Source of the DNA: an uncultured Gammaproteobacteria bacterium
GTDB lineage: Bacteria; Pseudomonadota; Gammaproteobacteria; Pseudomonadales; Pseudohongiellaceae
DNA: 64,000 nucleotides
Assembly (NCBI GenBank): GCA_903853385.1
Contig: CAINTJ010000044.1
Span: 28,406-92,405, forward strand
Direction: 5' to 3'
The first letter of the stretch is position 1, and each line of letters opens with the position of its first letter. The position numbers were made by a program, and so were the translations under genes. A model generated the notes under the pieces. That model ran no database searches and was not told the origin of the DNA. It saw nothing but the letters and a program-made list of their open reading frames with translations. This document shows positions 1-8,219 of this stretch, in pieces.

Positions 1-508
1 GCCCGGCACCGCTGCGGTGCTGGAAAGCTTTGGTCTTGACGTCAGTTATCCCACAGAGCGGATGAGCAGTGAAGCCATGCTGGCCTTGCCGCAGTTGCAA
101 GCCATCCAGGGCAAGAAAGCCTTGATTGTGCGCGGCATTGGCGGCCGCGAAATCCTGGCCGAGTCGCTGCAGGAGCGTGGTGTCAGCGTGGATTATGCCG
201 AGCTTTACCAGCGCAAGCGGCCTGAGTATGACGCGACTATGCTGCAGCAACTGTTTCAACAGGAAAAGCCGCAGGCAGTGGTGGTCAGCAGTGCCGAATC
301 GCTCGATAATCTGCGGCATTTCTGTGCCACTGCCACGCTTTGGCAGGCCTTGCCCCTGTTTGTATCATCCGAGCGCCTGGCCGGGCATGCACATCAATTG
401 GGAAATGGCCGCGCCATCGTCATGGCGGGGGCCAGTGATAACGCTATAATCAGCGGGCTGCTCGCGTCGTTGACGCCGGCACCGGCAGGTCATACCCAGC
501 GCCAATAG
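1..508 (+). CDS. hemD: Uroporphyrinogen-III synthase, C-terminal part (5' end outside window)
   Basis: HemD closes and isomerises hydroxymethylbilane to uroporphyrinogen III in the cytoplasm, at the branch point of haem and sirohaem synthesis. The frame is open from the first bases (reading Pro-Gly-Thr-Ala-Ala), so the gene starts upstream and only about 169 residues are visible. The stretch around LIVRGIGGREILAESL, followed by RGxxVxYAELYQR, is the typical second-domain signature of HemD. hemX follows after 39 bp on the same strand, the usual hemC-hemD-hemX-hemY order. A GTG at 17 would open a shorter frame, but the family match continues upstream of it, so I treat it as internal. Confidence 0.9.
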   Translation, partial: PGTAAVLESFGLDVSYPTERMSSEAMLALPQLQAIQGKKALIVRGIGGREILAESLQERGVSVDYAELYQRKRPEYDATMLQQLFQQEKPQAVVVSSAESLDNLRHFCATATLWQALPLFVSSERLAGHAHQLGNGRAIVMAGASDNAIISGLLASLTPAPAGHTQRQ

Positions 509-547
509 CCAAGTTCATTCAGTTGAACCAGACCAACAGAACAATAT

Positions 548-1696
548 ATGAGCGACAATTCAAGCAGTGGCTCGATCCGCAAGGACTTTGGTGTCAGTGA
601 GCCCCGGCCTGCGCGTGCCGGCGGCAGGCTCGCATTGTTGTTGCTGTTGATAGCGGCCAGCACCCTCGGCTTTTTCAGCTGGCAACAGCAACAAACCCTG
701 GCTGGCATGCAAACCAATTACCAGAGTCTCTCGGTGGCAGCTGCCACTATTACTTCGTTGCAGCAACAACAGACCCAACAGGACAAAAACCAGGAACTGC
801 TCGATCAGCGCCTTAAGCTGCTGGAACAAGGGCAGCAGCAATTGCTCGGTTCACAGCAGCAAGCGCAACTCACGATGCAGCAGCAGCTGCAGATGGGGCT
901 TGCCAGTCTCAATGAGCAAGCGGGCCAGTTGAACACGATGAGCCAGGAGCTCAACACCCTGCGCAGCAAGGTTGCCGACACCGGCAGCGCTGCGCTGCGC
1001 TCGCAGATTCTGGCAGAGGCGTCCGGCATGTTGCGGATGGCTGAATTGCGCTTGCAGGTGGCCCAAGACCTTGATTCGGCCATGGCGCTGCTGCGCAGTG
1101 CCGATGCGATGCTGGCCAAGCTGCCGGAAGCGCCGGTGACTGCGTTGCGTTCGCAGCTGAATGACGATCTCACTGCGCTGCAGGCTGCGCAGCAGAGTGA
1201 TTCGCGCAAGGTCTATCAGCAACTGGGCGAAGCGATTTCCCAGCTCGGTAGCCTCACCGCCGTGTCGAAAACTGCCAGCAATGATACAAGCGTCAGAGCT
1301 CCCAACACGGGCAAGCCGGCCGAGCCCGGCTGGATCAACCATACGCTGGATTTTCTCGGCCAGTATTTTGTGATCACCCAGCGTGATGCCGCCATCACGC
1401 CGTTGCTGTCGCCCGAACAAATCTGGTTTATCCGCAAAAGTATTGAACTGCAATTGCAGCAGGCGCGCATGGCGGCGCTTAACAATGATCCGGCGCTCTA
1501 CAAAATGTCGCTGGCGGAAGCACAAGCGGCAATCAGTGACAGCCTGCAAGGCTCATCCAAGGAGGCCTTGTTGAAAAAACTGGTTGAGCTGCAGGCGGCA
1601 ACGCTGCGTCCCGGCGTGCATTCGCTGGCTGCCAGCATCAGTAGCTTGCAACAGCTGCAAGCGCAGGTCCCCGCCAAAACGGGCAGCAAACAATGA
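548..1696 (+). CDS. hemX: HemX-like inner-membrane protein
   Basis: 382 residues. A short charged cytoplasmic N-terminus is followed by one membrane segment (about 28-45), a long Gln-rich coiled coil (about 46-160) and a helical periplasmic domain. This is the layout of the HemX family, once misnamed uroporphyrin-III C-methyltransferase. No methyltransferase motif is visible. Its function is not firmly established, and a scaffold role in haem synthesis is usually assumed. It lies between hemD and hemY, and its stop overlaps the hemY start in an ATGA, so the two are probably translationally coupled. Confidence 0.85.
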   Translation: MSDNSSSGSIRKDFGVSEPRPARAGGRLALLLLLIAASTLGFFSWQQQQTLAGMQTNYQSLSVAAATITSLQQQQTQQDKNQELLDQRLKLLEQGQQQLLGSQQQAQLTMQQQLQMGLASLNEQAGQLNTMSQELNTLRSKVADTGSAALRSQILAEASGMLRMAELRLQVAQDLDSAMALLRSADAMLAKLPEAPVTALRSQLNDDLTALQAAQQSDSRKVYQQLGEAISQLGSLTAVSKTASNDTSVRAPNTGKPAEPGWINHTLDFLGQYFVITQRDAAITPLLSPEQIWFIRKSIELQLQQARMAALNNDPALYKMSLAEAQAAISDSLQGSSKEALLKKLVELQAATLRPGVHSLAASISSLQQLQAQVPAKTGSKQ

Positions 1697-2892
1697 AGCG
1701 CGTTCTGCTGATCCTGTTGCTGCTGGCAGGTTTGGCCACGCTGGCATATGTGATGTTGCGCGGCTTCAATCCCGGCTATGTGCTGATCTATGTGGGCGGT
1801 TACAGTTTTGAAACCACCCTGGCGGCGCTGGTGCTGGCAGTGGTGGCACTGGTAGTCACGATCAATGTGCTGTTCTGGCTGGTGCGTACACTGAATCCAC
1901 TGCGGCTGCGCAACACGCGGTTTTTGCGCCGATTCTTCGCGCCGCATGATCCGCTGGCTGCCACTCAGCAAGGCATGCAGGATCTGTTGCTCGGCAATTG
2001 GCAGCAGGCTTATCGCTTGTTGGTTGAAAATGCCGACAAAGTGCAAAATCCGGGCATGAATTATCTGGCGGCCGCTATCGCCGCTTTTCAGAGGGGCGAC
2101 CGGCCGGGCTGGTCGTTTTGTCTGGATCGCGCCGAGAAAAAATCAGGCGTGCATGCGATGGGCGTGCGCAGCCTGCGTGCGCTGCTGGAATCCAGAAGTG
2201 GCGAGCGCCAACAAGCCCTGAGCCTGCTGCAGGGTTTGCAGCGTGTGATTCCCAACCAGCCTTTTGTGCTGACACAGTTGGCTGAAATCTATCGCGCCAC
2301 CGGTGACTGGAACACGCTGGAACAAATGTTGCCTGACATGGAGCGCCGCCACGTGTTGGCGCCGGAGGCGCTATTGGCTTTGCAGGACCAGGTCTATCAG
2401 CATCAGCTGCAGCAAGCCGGCAGCGAAAGTGAACAATCGCTGCAATACTGCTGGAAACAAATGCCGAAAGCCTTGCGCGCGCATGCACACATCACTGGCG
2501 CCTACATCCAGCAATTGCTGCGGGTGGGGCAGGATGCGGAAGCGGCTTCAATGCTCACCAGCTTTCTCAAGAAAAGCTGGAGCGACGAGATCGTTGCGCT
2601 GGTGGCTCAGCTCGACAACGGCAAGCCGCAGCAACAACTGGCGCTGCTGGAAAACTGTCTCAAGCAGCATCCGGACAACCCGGTGCTGCTGACGACGCTG
2701 GGCCGGGTGTCAGTCCGCAACCAGTTATGGCGCAAGGCGCGCGATTATTTCGAGAAGGCTTTGCAGTTGGCCACCACCGCGCAGCAGAGTGCGCAAATAT
2801 GTACTGAGCTGGCCAAGCTGCTGGAACAATTGGGTGAACGTGACAAGAGCCTGCAGTATTACCAACGGGCTGTACAAATGCTGGAGCAATGA
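1693..2892 (+). CDS. hemY: HemY-like membrane protein with TPR repeats
   Basis: 399 residues. Two N-terminal membrane segments (about 3-21 and 40-65) are followed by the conserved HemY region with an RxRNTRFLRRFF-like basic stretch, then helical tetratricopeptide-like repeats to the end. This is the proteobacterial HemY of the hemCDXY operon. It is not the Bacillus protoporphyrinogen oxidase of the same name. It probably acts at the inner membrane in late tetrapyrrole synthesis, but its biochemical role is unproven. It overlaps hemX by four bases, and the next gene starts on the base after its stop (TGAATG). Confidence 0.85.
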   Translation: MKRVLLILLLLAGLATLAYVMLRGFNPGYVLIYVGGYSFETTLAALVLAVVALVVTINVLFWLVRTLNPLRLRNTRFLRRFFAPHDPLAATQQGMQDLLLGNWQQAYRLLVENADKVQNPGMNYLAAAIAAFQRGDRPGWSFCLDRAEKKSGVHAMGVRSLRALLESRSGERQQALSLLQGLQRVIPNQPFVLTQLAEIYRATGDWNTLEQMLPDMERRHVLAPEALLALQDQVYQHQLQQAGSESEQSLQYCWKQMPKALRAHAHITGAYIQQLLRVGQDAEAASMLTSFLKKSWSDEIVALVAQLDNGKPQQQLALLENCLKQHPDNPVLLTTLGRVSVRNQLWRKARDYFEKALQLATTAQQSAQICTELAKLLEQLGERDKSLQYYQRAVQMLEQ

Positions 2893-4956
2893 ATGAAAAA
2901 ATTTTTGACGGGTGCATTGTGTGTGGTGTTGTCGGTTACTGCGGTTACTGCCGCTTTGGCGCAAAAGCTGCTTGATCCCAAAGCCCTGGCCGCGCCACCG
3001 ACGGCAGGCTGGCTCACCAACGGCGGCAATCTGACCAACCAGCGCTGGTCGCCGCTCACCAGCATCAATCGCGACAATGTCGCCCAGTTGAAAGGCGTGT
3101 GGCGCACGCATCTGCACGGCTCCGGCATGGATACCAAGAATTCCGGCGAGTCGCAGCCGCTGGTGCAGGACGGCGTGATCTATACCGTCACCGGTAACGA
3201 TGATGTGTTTGCACTCAGTGTGGAGACAGGCGCCATCCTCTGGCAATACAAAGCCGAATTCGACAAGGCCATGGGTGACCAGGTCTGCTGTGGCTGGACC
3301 AGTCGCGGTGTGGCGATCAGCGACGATCTCGTGTTCGTTGGTCAACTGGATGCCAGATTGGTGGCGCTCGACAAGAAGACCGGCAAAGTTCGCTGGCTGA
3401 CGCAAGCCCGTTTGTGGCAGGAAGGCTACAGCATTACCAGTGCCCCGCTTTATTACGACGGCATGGTGATCACCGGTTATGCCGGTGCCGAGCGCGGTGT
3501 GCGCGGCGTAGTGGATGCGTTTGATGCGAAGACCGGCAAACTGAAGTGGAGTTTTTATACCGTCCCCGGTCCCGGCGAGTTCGGTCACGACAGCTGGCCA
3601 AGCAACAATGAAGTGTGGAAATTCGGCGGTGGTACCGTGTGGCAGACGCCGGCGGTGGATCCGGAACTGGGTTTGCTGTATTTCTCCACCGGTAATCCCG
3701 GCCCTGATTACAACGGCTATGTGCGCGCGGGCGACAACTTGTTCACGGCCTCGGTAGTGGCCCTCGATGTACGCACCGGCAAATATCGTTGGCACTTCCA
3801 GGAAGTGCATCATGATATCTGGGATTATGACGCCCCCAACCCCGTCATACTGTTTGACATTGAGCTGAGCGGGGCCAAACGCAAAGGCCTGGCCAGTGCC
3901 AGCAAAAACGGCTGGATCTTTTTGCTGGATCGCACCAATGGCAAACCGCTGATCGGCATCGATGAAAAGCCGGTGATGCAGGAACCTGCCCAAAAAACTG
4001 CGGCCACCCAGCCGTTTCCGCGCGGTGATTCCTTTGTGCCGCAATTCATCGATATCCCGCCGGAAAACATGCCACTGGTCAATGGCGGCAAACTTTATAC
4101 GACTTTCACTTACGCCAAGCCCGCGCTGATACAACCGGGTCCGGCCGGCGCTGCCAACTGGCCGCCCAGCAGTATCGATCCCGAGCGCCATATGATGTTT
4201 GTGTGCGGCAGTGAAAACAGTTTCATGCTGGTAGGTGGTGATCCGGAACTGAAAATCCCCACTTCTGCCACCGGTGCTTCCTTCACTGGCGGCACCTTCA
4301 CTGGTACCCGGCCACCCCAGCGCGGCATCATTGCGGCGATGAATCTGGCGACCAACAAGCTGGCCTGGCAATATCGCTTGAACGACAACAGTTGCTACAG
4401 TGGCTTTGTTTCTACCGCAGGCGGCCTGCTGTTCCAGGGCCGCAATGACGGTCGCCTGACTGCACTCAACAGCGACACCGGACTGAAGGTATGGGAATTC
4501 CAGACCGGTGCCGGCATGAATGCGCCGGTGACGGTGTTCGAACACAAAGGCAAACAATATGTACTGGCGTATTCTGCAGGCAACCTGTTTGCAGGGTCAG
4601 CGCATGGCGACAGCATCTGGCTGTTCGCGCTCGACGGCAAAATGGAACCTGCCACTGCCGGTGATACCCAGAAGATCAATACCGCCAATGTGGATCCCAT
4701 CGCTGCGGCCGGTGGCAAGCCTGATGTAAAGGCCGGTGAACAGCTCTACAAGCAAACCTGCCTGCCTTGCCATGGTGAAGACGGCACTGGTGGTCACGGC
4801 GGCGGCAAAACACTGGCGGAATTGAAAAGTGCCGCCGATGCCATCGCGGTCATCGCTGATGGTCGCAACAACATGCCGGCGTTCAAGGCCGCCTTGAGTG
4901 CTGACCAGATTCGCGATATCGGCATCTTTGTGGTGGATGTTTTAATCAAACACTGA
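2893..4956 (+). CDS. PQQ-dependent quinohaemoprotein dehydrogenase with C-terminal cytochrome c domain
   Basis: 687 residues. A Sec signal peptide (about 1-23) is followed by an eight-bladed PQQ beta-propeller and a C-terminal class I cytochrome c domain with CLPCH at 623-627. Adjacent cysteines C132-C133 match the vicinal disulfide next to PQQ in methanol and ethanol dehydrogenases. The active-site stretch WDYDAP has D311 as the likely catalytic Asp. A second Asp, D313, sits two residues on, a position associated with lanthanide binding in XoxF-type enzymes. It should oxidise an alcohol, aldehyde or sugar in the periplasm and pass electrons to its own haem. The substrate cannot be read. It directly abuts hemY and is probably in the hem operon. 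Confidence 0.9.
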   Translation: MKKFLTGALCVVLSVTAVTAALAQKLLDPKALAAPPTAGWLTNGGNLTNQRWSPLTSINRDNVAQLKGVWRTHLHGSGMDTKNSGESQPLVQDGVIYTVTGNDDVFALSVETGAILWQYKAEFDKAMGDQVCCGWTSRGVAISDDLVFVGQLDARLVALDKKTGKVRWLTQARLWQEGYSITSAPLYYDGMVITGYAGAERGVRGVVDAFDAKTGKLKWSFYTVPGPGEFGHDSWPSNNEVWKFGGGTVWQTPAVDPELGLLYFSTGNPGPDYNGYVRAGDNLFTASVVALDVRTGKYRWHFQEVHHDIWDYDAPNPVILFDIELSGAKRKGLASASKNGWIFLLDRTNGKPLIGIDEKPVMQEPAQKTAATQPFPRGDSFVPQFIDIPPENMPLVNGGKLYTTFTYAKPALIQPGPAGAANWPPSSIDPERHMMFVCGSENSFMLVGGDPELKIPTSATGASFTGGTFTGTRPPQRGIIAAMNLATNKLAWQYRLNDNSCYSGFVSTAGGLLFQGRNDGRLTALNSDTGLKVWEFQTGAGMNAPVTVFEHKGKQYVLAYSAGNLFAGSAHGDSIWLFALDGKMEPATAGDTQKINTANVDPIAAAGGKPDVKAGEQLYKQTCLPCHGEDGTGGHGGGKTLAELKSAADAIAVIADGRNNMPAFKAALSADQIRDIGIFVVDVLIKH

Positions 4957-5087
4957 CGCAAAGCCCGGTAAGCGCCAGAGGCTATGCGCAGTCATTGGTC
5001 AGACAATTATGCGGCATGGTTATTGGCCTGGCGTAGCTGGCGAGGATGCGGGCGCTTGTACGCGGGCTGCCTTGCTGTTTTGGGATT
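4957..5087. other. Convergent intergenic region
   Basis: This region lies between the PQQ dehydrogenase (plus) and a minus-strand secreted protein. I see no clear hairpin followed by a T-run on either strand and no reading frame with family character. Confidence 0.4.
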
Positions 5088-5861
5088 TTATTGCACCCGG
5101 TTTTCAATAGCGTTGCCGTAGCTGGGATCACAGTCATAAGGATAGACATGATCAGTCGGCTTGCCCTTGCTGAGTGGAATCAGCCGGGCCGCACGCCCTT
5201 TGAACACGGCCGGGTCTTCGTATTCCTGCATGATTGCCAGCGTCTTGCCGTCCGGGCTGAGCCGGAAGTGCTCAATCAGATGCATGTTGTCGCTGTGGTC
5301 GAGGCCGTTGTTCAGCATCGTGGAAGACTGGATACGGGTGGTGTCGACCACCAGGGTGTCGCCTTGCCAGTGACCGATGGAATGGCCGGACACTGACAGC
5401 GGCCATTTTTCTGGATGCGTCTTTTCGTTCATAAAGATCACGCGCACCACATCGAAATATTCCATTTTGATGACGATGAGATCACGACCCTGGAAAATTT
5501 CAAACGGGAACGGGCCTTGCATCGAATAAATGAGGCTGGGTGGTCGGCAGGTGGTGGAGGTGGAGCGCTGCACTTCTACGTCGTAGGTATCGGCCTTGGC
5601 CTTGTATTGCTTGCTTACTTCCAGGCCGCCGAAATCGCCGGGTGGAAATTCCACCAGGCCGGTGTCGGCCAGCAGCCTGGTACCCGTCGGCAATTGGTCG
5701 ATGAGGCTTTGTTCAAAAGGCGTGGCGGGGCGCACTGGCGGAATCGGGCCAAAGCTGATCAGCCAGTAGCCGGACAGGTCCGGTTGCGCAAACACGGGCA
5801 TGGCACACAGCAGGCCCAGCACTAACACAGCAGAGGGTTTCAGAACTTTCATCTTAGTCAT
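5088..5861 (-). CDS. Secreted conserved protein of unknown function, paired with a DUF6152 protein
   Basis: 257 residues. The signal peptide runs through LGLLCAMPVFAQ, followed by a mature part beginning PDLSGYW. A conserved stretch GHSIGHWQGDTLVVDTT and a later EHFRLSPDGKTL recur, from memory, in a widespread family of unknown function. Four cysteine-poor blocks and many beta-prone segments suggest a periplasmic beta-rich fold. The start is placed at the ATG inside the overlap ATGACTAA with the upstream DUF6152 gene, which has an AGGA five bases ahead. An in-frame ATG nine bases later is possible. The overlap implies translational coupling, so the two proteins probably act together. No enzymatic motif is recognised. 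Confidence 0.7.
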   Translation of the reverse strand: MTKMKVLKPSAVLVLGLLCAMPVFAQPDLSGYWLISFGPIPPVRPATPFEQSLIDQLPTGTRLLADTGLVEFPPGDFGGLEVSKQYKAKADTYDVEVQRSTSTTCRPPSLIYSMQGPFPFEIFQGRDLIVIKMEYFDVVRVIFMNEKTHPEKWPLSVSGHSIGHWQGDTLVVDTTRIQSSTMLNNGLDHSDNMHLIEHFRLSPDGKTLAIMQEYEDPAVFKGRAARLIPLSKGKPTDHVYPYDCDPSYGNAIENRVQ

Positions 5862-6273
5862 CAATCCTGGTGGAGACGCCGACCATGGTGCCATCGGCCT
5901 TGGTGACGGCAGTGATGCGCATCAGTTTGGTACCGTCGCTGGCCGGAATGCCTTCGATGGTGACCATTTCTCCCACATTGATGCTCTCCTGGCTCCAGCC
6001 GCGCCGGCGCAGTGCCGAGGGTGCCGAGGTTTCGCAAGTCCAGCGCTCGCTTTCACCCTTGTCGTTTTTCACCAGCAGATCAACGATTGCGTGCGGGTTA
6101 CGGAAATTGAAGCGGGTCACCTCGCCTTTGAGGGTGATCTTCTCCCCCATGGAATAAAACAGCGCGGCACTGTGGTGGGCAAACAGCGGGGCGCACGGCA
6201 GCAATGTGACTGCAGCCAGCAACAGCGCACGGGCCGGTTTGCAGAAGCGTGTGTAACAAGTTGACGCAGGCAT
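5854..6273 (-). CDS. DUF6152 family secreted protein
   Basis: 139 residues. An N-terminal signal peptide ends near PLFAHHSAA. The AHHS at the mature N-terminus, then LKGEVTRFNFRNPHA, ERWTCETSAPSALRRRGW and NVGEMVTIEG, match what I remember of DUF6152, a small periplasmic OB-like or beta-barrel family without known function. An AGGAG lies six bases upstream of the ATG. It overlaps the following gene by eight bases and so forms a two-gene unit. The paired histidines right after the cleavage site could bind metal, which is an inference only. Confidence 0.75.
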   Translation of the reverse strand: MPASTCYTRFCKPARALLLAAVTLLPCAPLFAHHSAALFYSMGEKITLKGEVTRFNFRNPHAIVDLLVKNDKGESERWTCETSAPSALRRRGWSQESINVGEMVTIEGIPASDGTKLMRITAVTKADGTMVGVSTRIDD

Positions 6274-6494
6274 GAGGGCTCCTGTGATTCGGTTGTTTTG
6301 GCTAAGGAGTTTGCAACAGCCTGATCATAGCGGAGAAAAACATGGATGACAGCAGCAAGGGCGGCTGGTTGCCTGGGAAAATTCACATTTGGGCCACAGG
6401 TCAGTGCCGGAAACCATGTGGTGATTTCCCAAAAATCAGCTAGCATTTCGTCTCCTGCGCCGGTCCGCGCAGCTTCTTCGTAAAGGTGATTGCA
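6274..6494. promoter_or_regulatory. Divergent promoter region
   Basis: 221 bp between the DUF6152 pair (minus) and an outer-membrane protein gene (plus). It must carry promoters for both sides. I could not pick out a convincing -35/-10 pair by eye. The plus gene has AAAGG eight bases before its ATG at 6495. Confidence 0.4.
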
Positions 6495-7268
6495 ATGCGT
6501 TCTTCCCTGGTTTTGGCAGCACTCTCGCTGATGTTGGTCGCGCGCGTACAAGCCGCGTTGCCGGATGAAATCCAGGTCTATGTTGACGACATCAACAAAC
6601 CCGGCGATTTCGGTCTGGAACTGCACGCCAACACCACGCTCAATGGCCTCGATCAGCAGGATTATCCTGACGAAACTACCACTCATCATGGCTTGCGCAT
6701 GACCCCGGAATTTTCTTATGGGCTGTCCGAGGATTTTGAAGCGGGTCTTTATGTGCCTACCGCCTACAAGGACGGCAGCTACCGGCTTGCCGGCTACAAG
6801 CTGCGCATGAAATGGCTGCCGCTGAAAACAGTGGATGGCCGCGGCTGGTTCGCCGGCGCCAATCTGGAACTGAGCAATATATCCAGACAGTTCGATGCCG
6901 CCCGTTACGGTGCCGAGCTGCGCACAATGATTGGCTATCGTACCGATGACTGGCTGTTCGCCGTCAACCCGGTATTCGGCTCCACGCTCTCGCACAGCCA
7001 GGAAAGCACCCAGCCCCATAATCCGGATTTTTCACTGGGCTACAAGGCTTCGCGCCGGGTGGCGGAAGGTGTCTCGGTTGGACTCGAGTACTACAACGAG
7101 AAAGGCTCGTGGCACGAGTTTGATGCCCGCAAGGACCAGGCGCAGATGTTGTTCATCGCCGCGGATGTTGAGGCCGGGCCATTACCGTTCAACTTCGGTA
7201 TCGGCAAGGGTCTTAATGGCAGTACCGACCCCTGGACGGTGAAAATGATTTTCGAAATCCCGATTTAG
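6495..7268 (+). CDS. Predicted outer-membrane beta-barrel protein
   Basis: 257 residues. It has a signal peptide (MRSSLVLAALSLMLVARVQA) and no later hydrophobic helix. It shows alternating aromatic and polar strands (for example GLELHANTTLNG, FEAGLYVPTAY and WFAGANLELS) and ends in a hydrophobic beta strand, FEIPI, as expected for an outer-membrane barrel of about 10 to 12 strands. It resembles the broad MetA or phenol-degradation type transporter-like barrels, but I cannot assign a family. The ATG at 6495, with AAAGG eight bases ahead, is preferred over a GTG nine bases upstream. Confidence 0.65.
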   Translation: MRSSLVLAALSLMLVARVQAALPDEIQVYVDDINKPGDFGLELHANTTLNGLDQQDYPDETTTHHGLRMTPEFSYGLSEDFEAGLYVPTAYKDGSYRLAGYKLRMKWLPLKTVDGRGWFAGANLELSNISRQFDAARYGAELRTMIGYRTDDWLFAVNPVFGSTLSHSQESTQPHNPDFSLGYKASRRVAEGVSVGLEYYNEKGSWHEFDARKDQAQMLFIAADVEAGPLPFNFGIGKGLNGSTDPWTVKMIFEIPI

Positions 7269-7292
7269 AAAATTCTGATCAGAGCTGCATTG

Positions 7293-7331
7293 CCCTACTC
7301 TCCCCCTTGCTCATCTGTTGCGGAGAGAGGG
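7293..7331. repeat. Imperfect inverted repeat between convergent genes
   Basis: CTCTCC at 7298-7303 pairs with GGAGAG at 7322-7327, and flanking CCCT and AGGG extend the stem with a one-base bulge. It sits between the convergent outer-membrane protein and hydrolase genes and may end transcription from both sides. There is no strong T-run. Confidence 0.4.
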
Positions 7332-7351
7332 AAAGTGGCTTTAACACCAAT

Positions 7352-8179
7352 TCATTCTTGCAGGAAGCGGGCGGCCTCGCTGTTGAACAGCGCCGTGGTC
7401 GGCAGGTTCTGATGGATGGTTTTAGGCACGACCAGCAGCCGGCCCTGGTTCAGATTGTTTAACATTTCACGAAAGTGTTCTGCTTTGATCAGATCCTGTT
7501 CCGCTCCGATCAACAGCACTGGCGTGTGAATCGTGCGCAGCTGCTGCAACGAAATGTGCGGTTCATCGAGGTCCTGTTCAAGCTGGCGCTGCAGCCGGCT
7601 CCAGTTTTCGCGCTTGTCACCGGCAAGCAGCTGGTTGTTCACGTAGGCCAGACTCTGTTTCATGCTGGCAAGCAGTGCATCCACCAAGGCGTCGGGGCGC
7701 AGGTTGGGTGATGCGGCCACAATGCGGTTCACCTGGTCGGGATGACGGATGCCCATCAAAAGCGCAATGATGCCACCATCGCTGTGCCCCAGCAGATCAG
7801 CCTTGGCGATATGTTCATGGTCGAGCAGTTCGGCGAAATCATCGGCCTGCAGTTCGAAGGTGAAGCGGGCTTTGCCATCTTCACTGTTGCCGCGACCGCG
7901 ACCATCCACTGCAATCACTCGATGGGCGCCAGAGAAGTAGGCAATCTGGCAGGACATGCTGACAATCGAGCCATCATTACCGTGCATGATCAATAGCGGC
8001 GGACCCGCTCCGTAGATTTCATAATAGAGCCGGACGCCATTCACCGTGGCGTAGTGACCGGCAGCCTTGTTGTTGCCGTAGTGGATGGGAGATGGGCAAG
8101 GTGATGATTGCGAGAGTGCTACATCAGAGCTGAGCGCGATGCTGAACAGCCCCATCAAGTACCAGAAGACAGGTCGCAT
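7352..8179 (-). CDS. Secreted alpha/beta-fold hydrolase
   Basis: 275 residues with a signal peptide (about 1-23). The mature part has the alpha/beta hydrolase landmarks: MHGN at 65-68 for the oxyanion hole, nucleophile elbow GHSDGG at 131-136 (Ser133), GAEQD with the acid, and TIHQN with the catalytic His near the end. The substrate cannot be told; an ester or lactone is typical. The open frame extends 24 codons upstream and would overlap ubiD, but the ATG at 8179 has AAGGAG seven bases ahead and starts the signal peptide, so I use it. It lies 40 bp downstream of ubiD. Confidence 0.85.
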   Translation of the reverse strand: MRPVFWYLMGLFSIALSSDVALSQSSPCPSPIHYGNNKAAGHYATVNGVRLYYEIYGAGPPLLIMHGNDGSIVSMSCQIAYFSGAHRVIAVDGRGRGNSEDGKARFTFELQADDFAELLDHEHIAKADLLGHSDGGIIALLMGIRHPDQVNRIVAASPNLRPDALVDALLASMKQSLAYVNNQLLAGDKRENWSRLQRQLEQDLDEPHISLQQLRTIHTPVLLIGAEQDLIKAEHFREMLNNLNQGRLLVVPKTIHQNLPTTALFNSEAARFLQE

Positions 8180-8219
8180 CACCGTTCTCCTTGCGGGCTC
8201 CAAGTCAAAGTAATTGAAT

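Noticed and set aside
2725..4557. 610-codon minus-strand open frame
   Set aside because: It lies fully antisense to the PQQ dehydrogenase, whose motifs are unmistakable. Its composition (Ala/His/Gly/Arg-rich) is typical of a GC-rich shadow frame.
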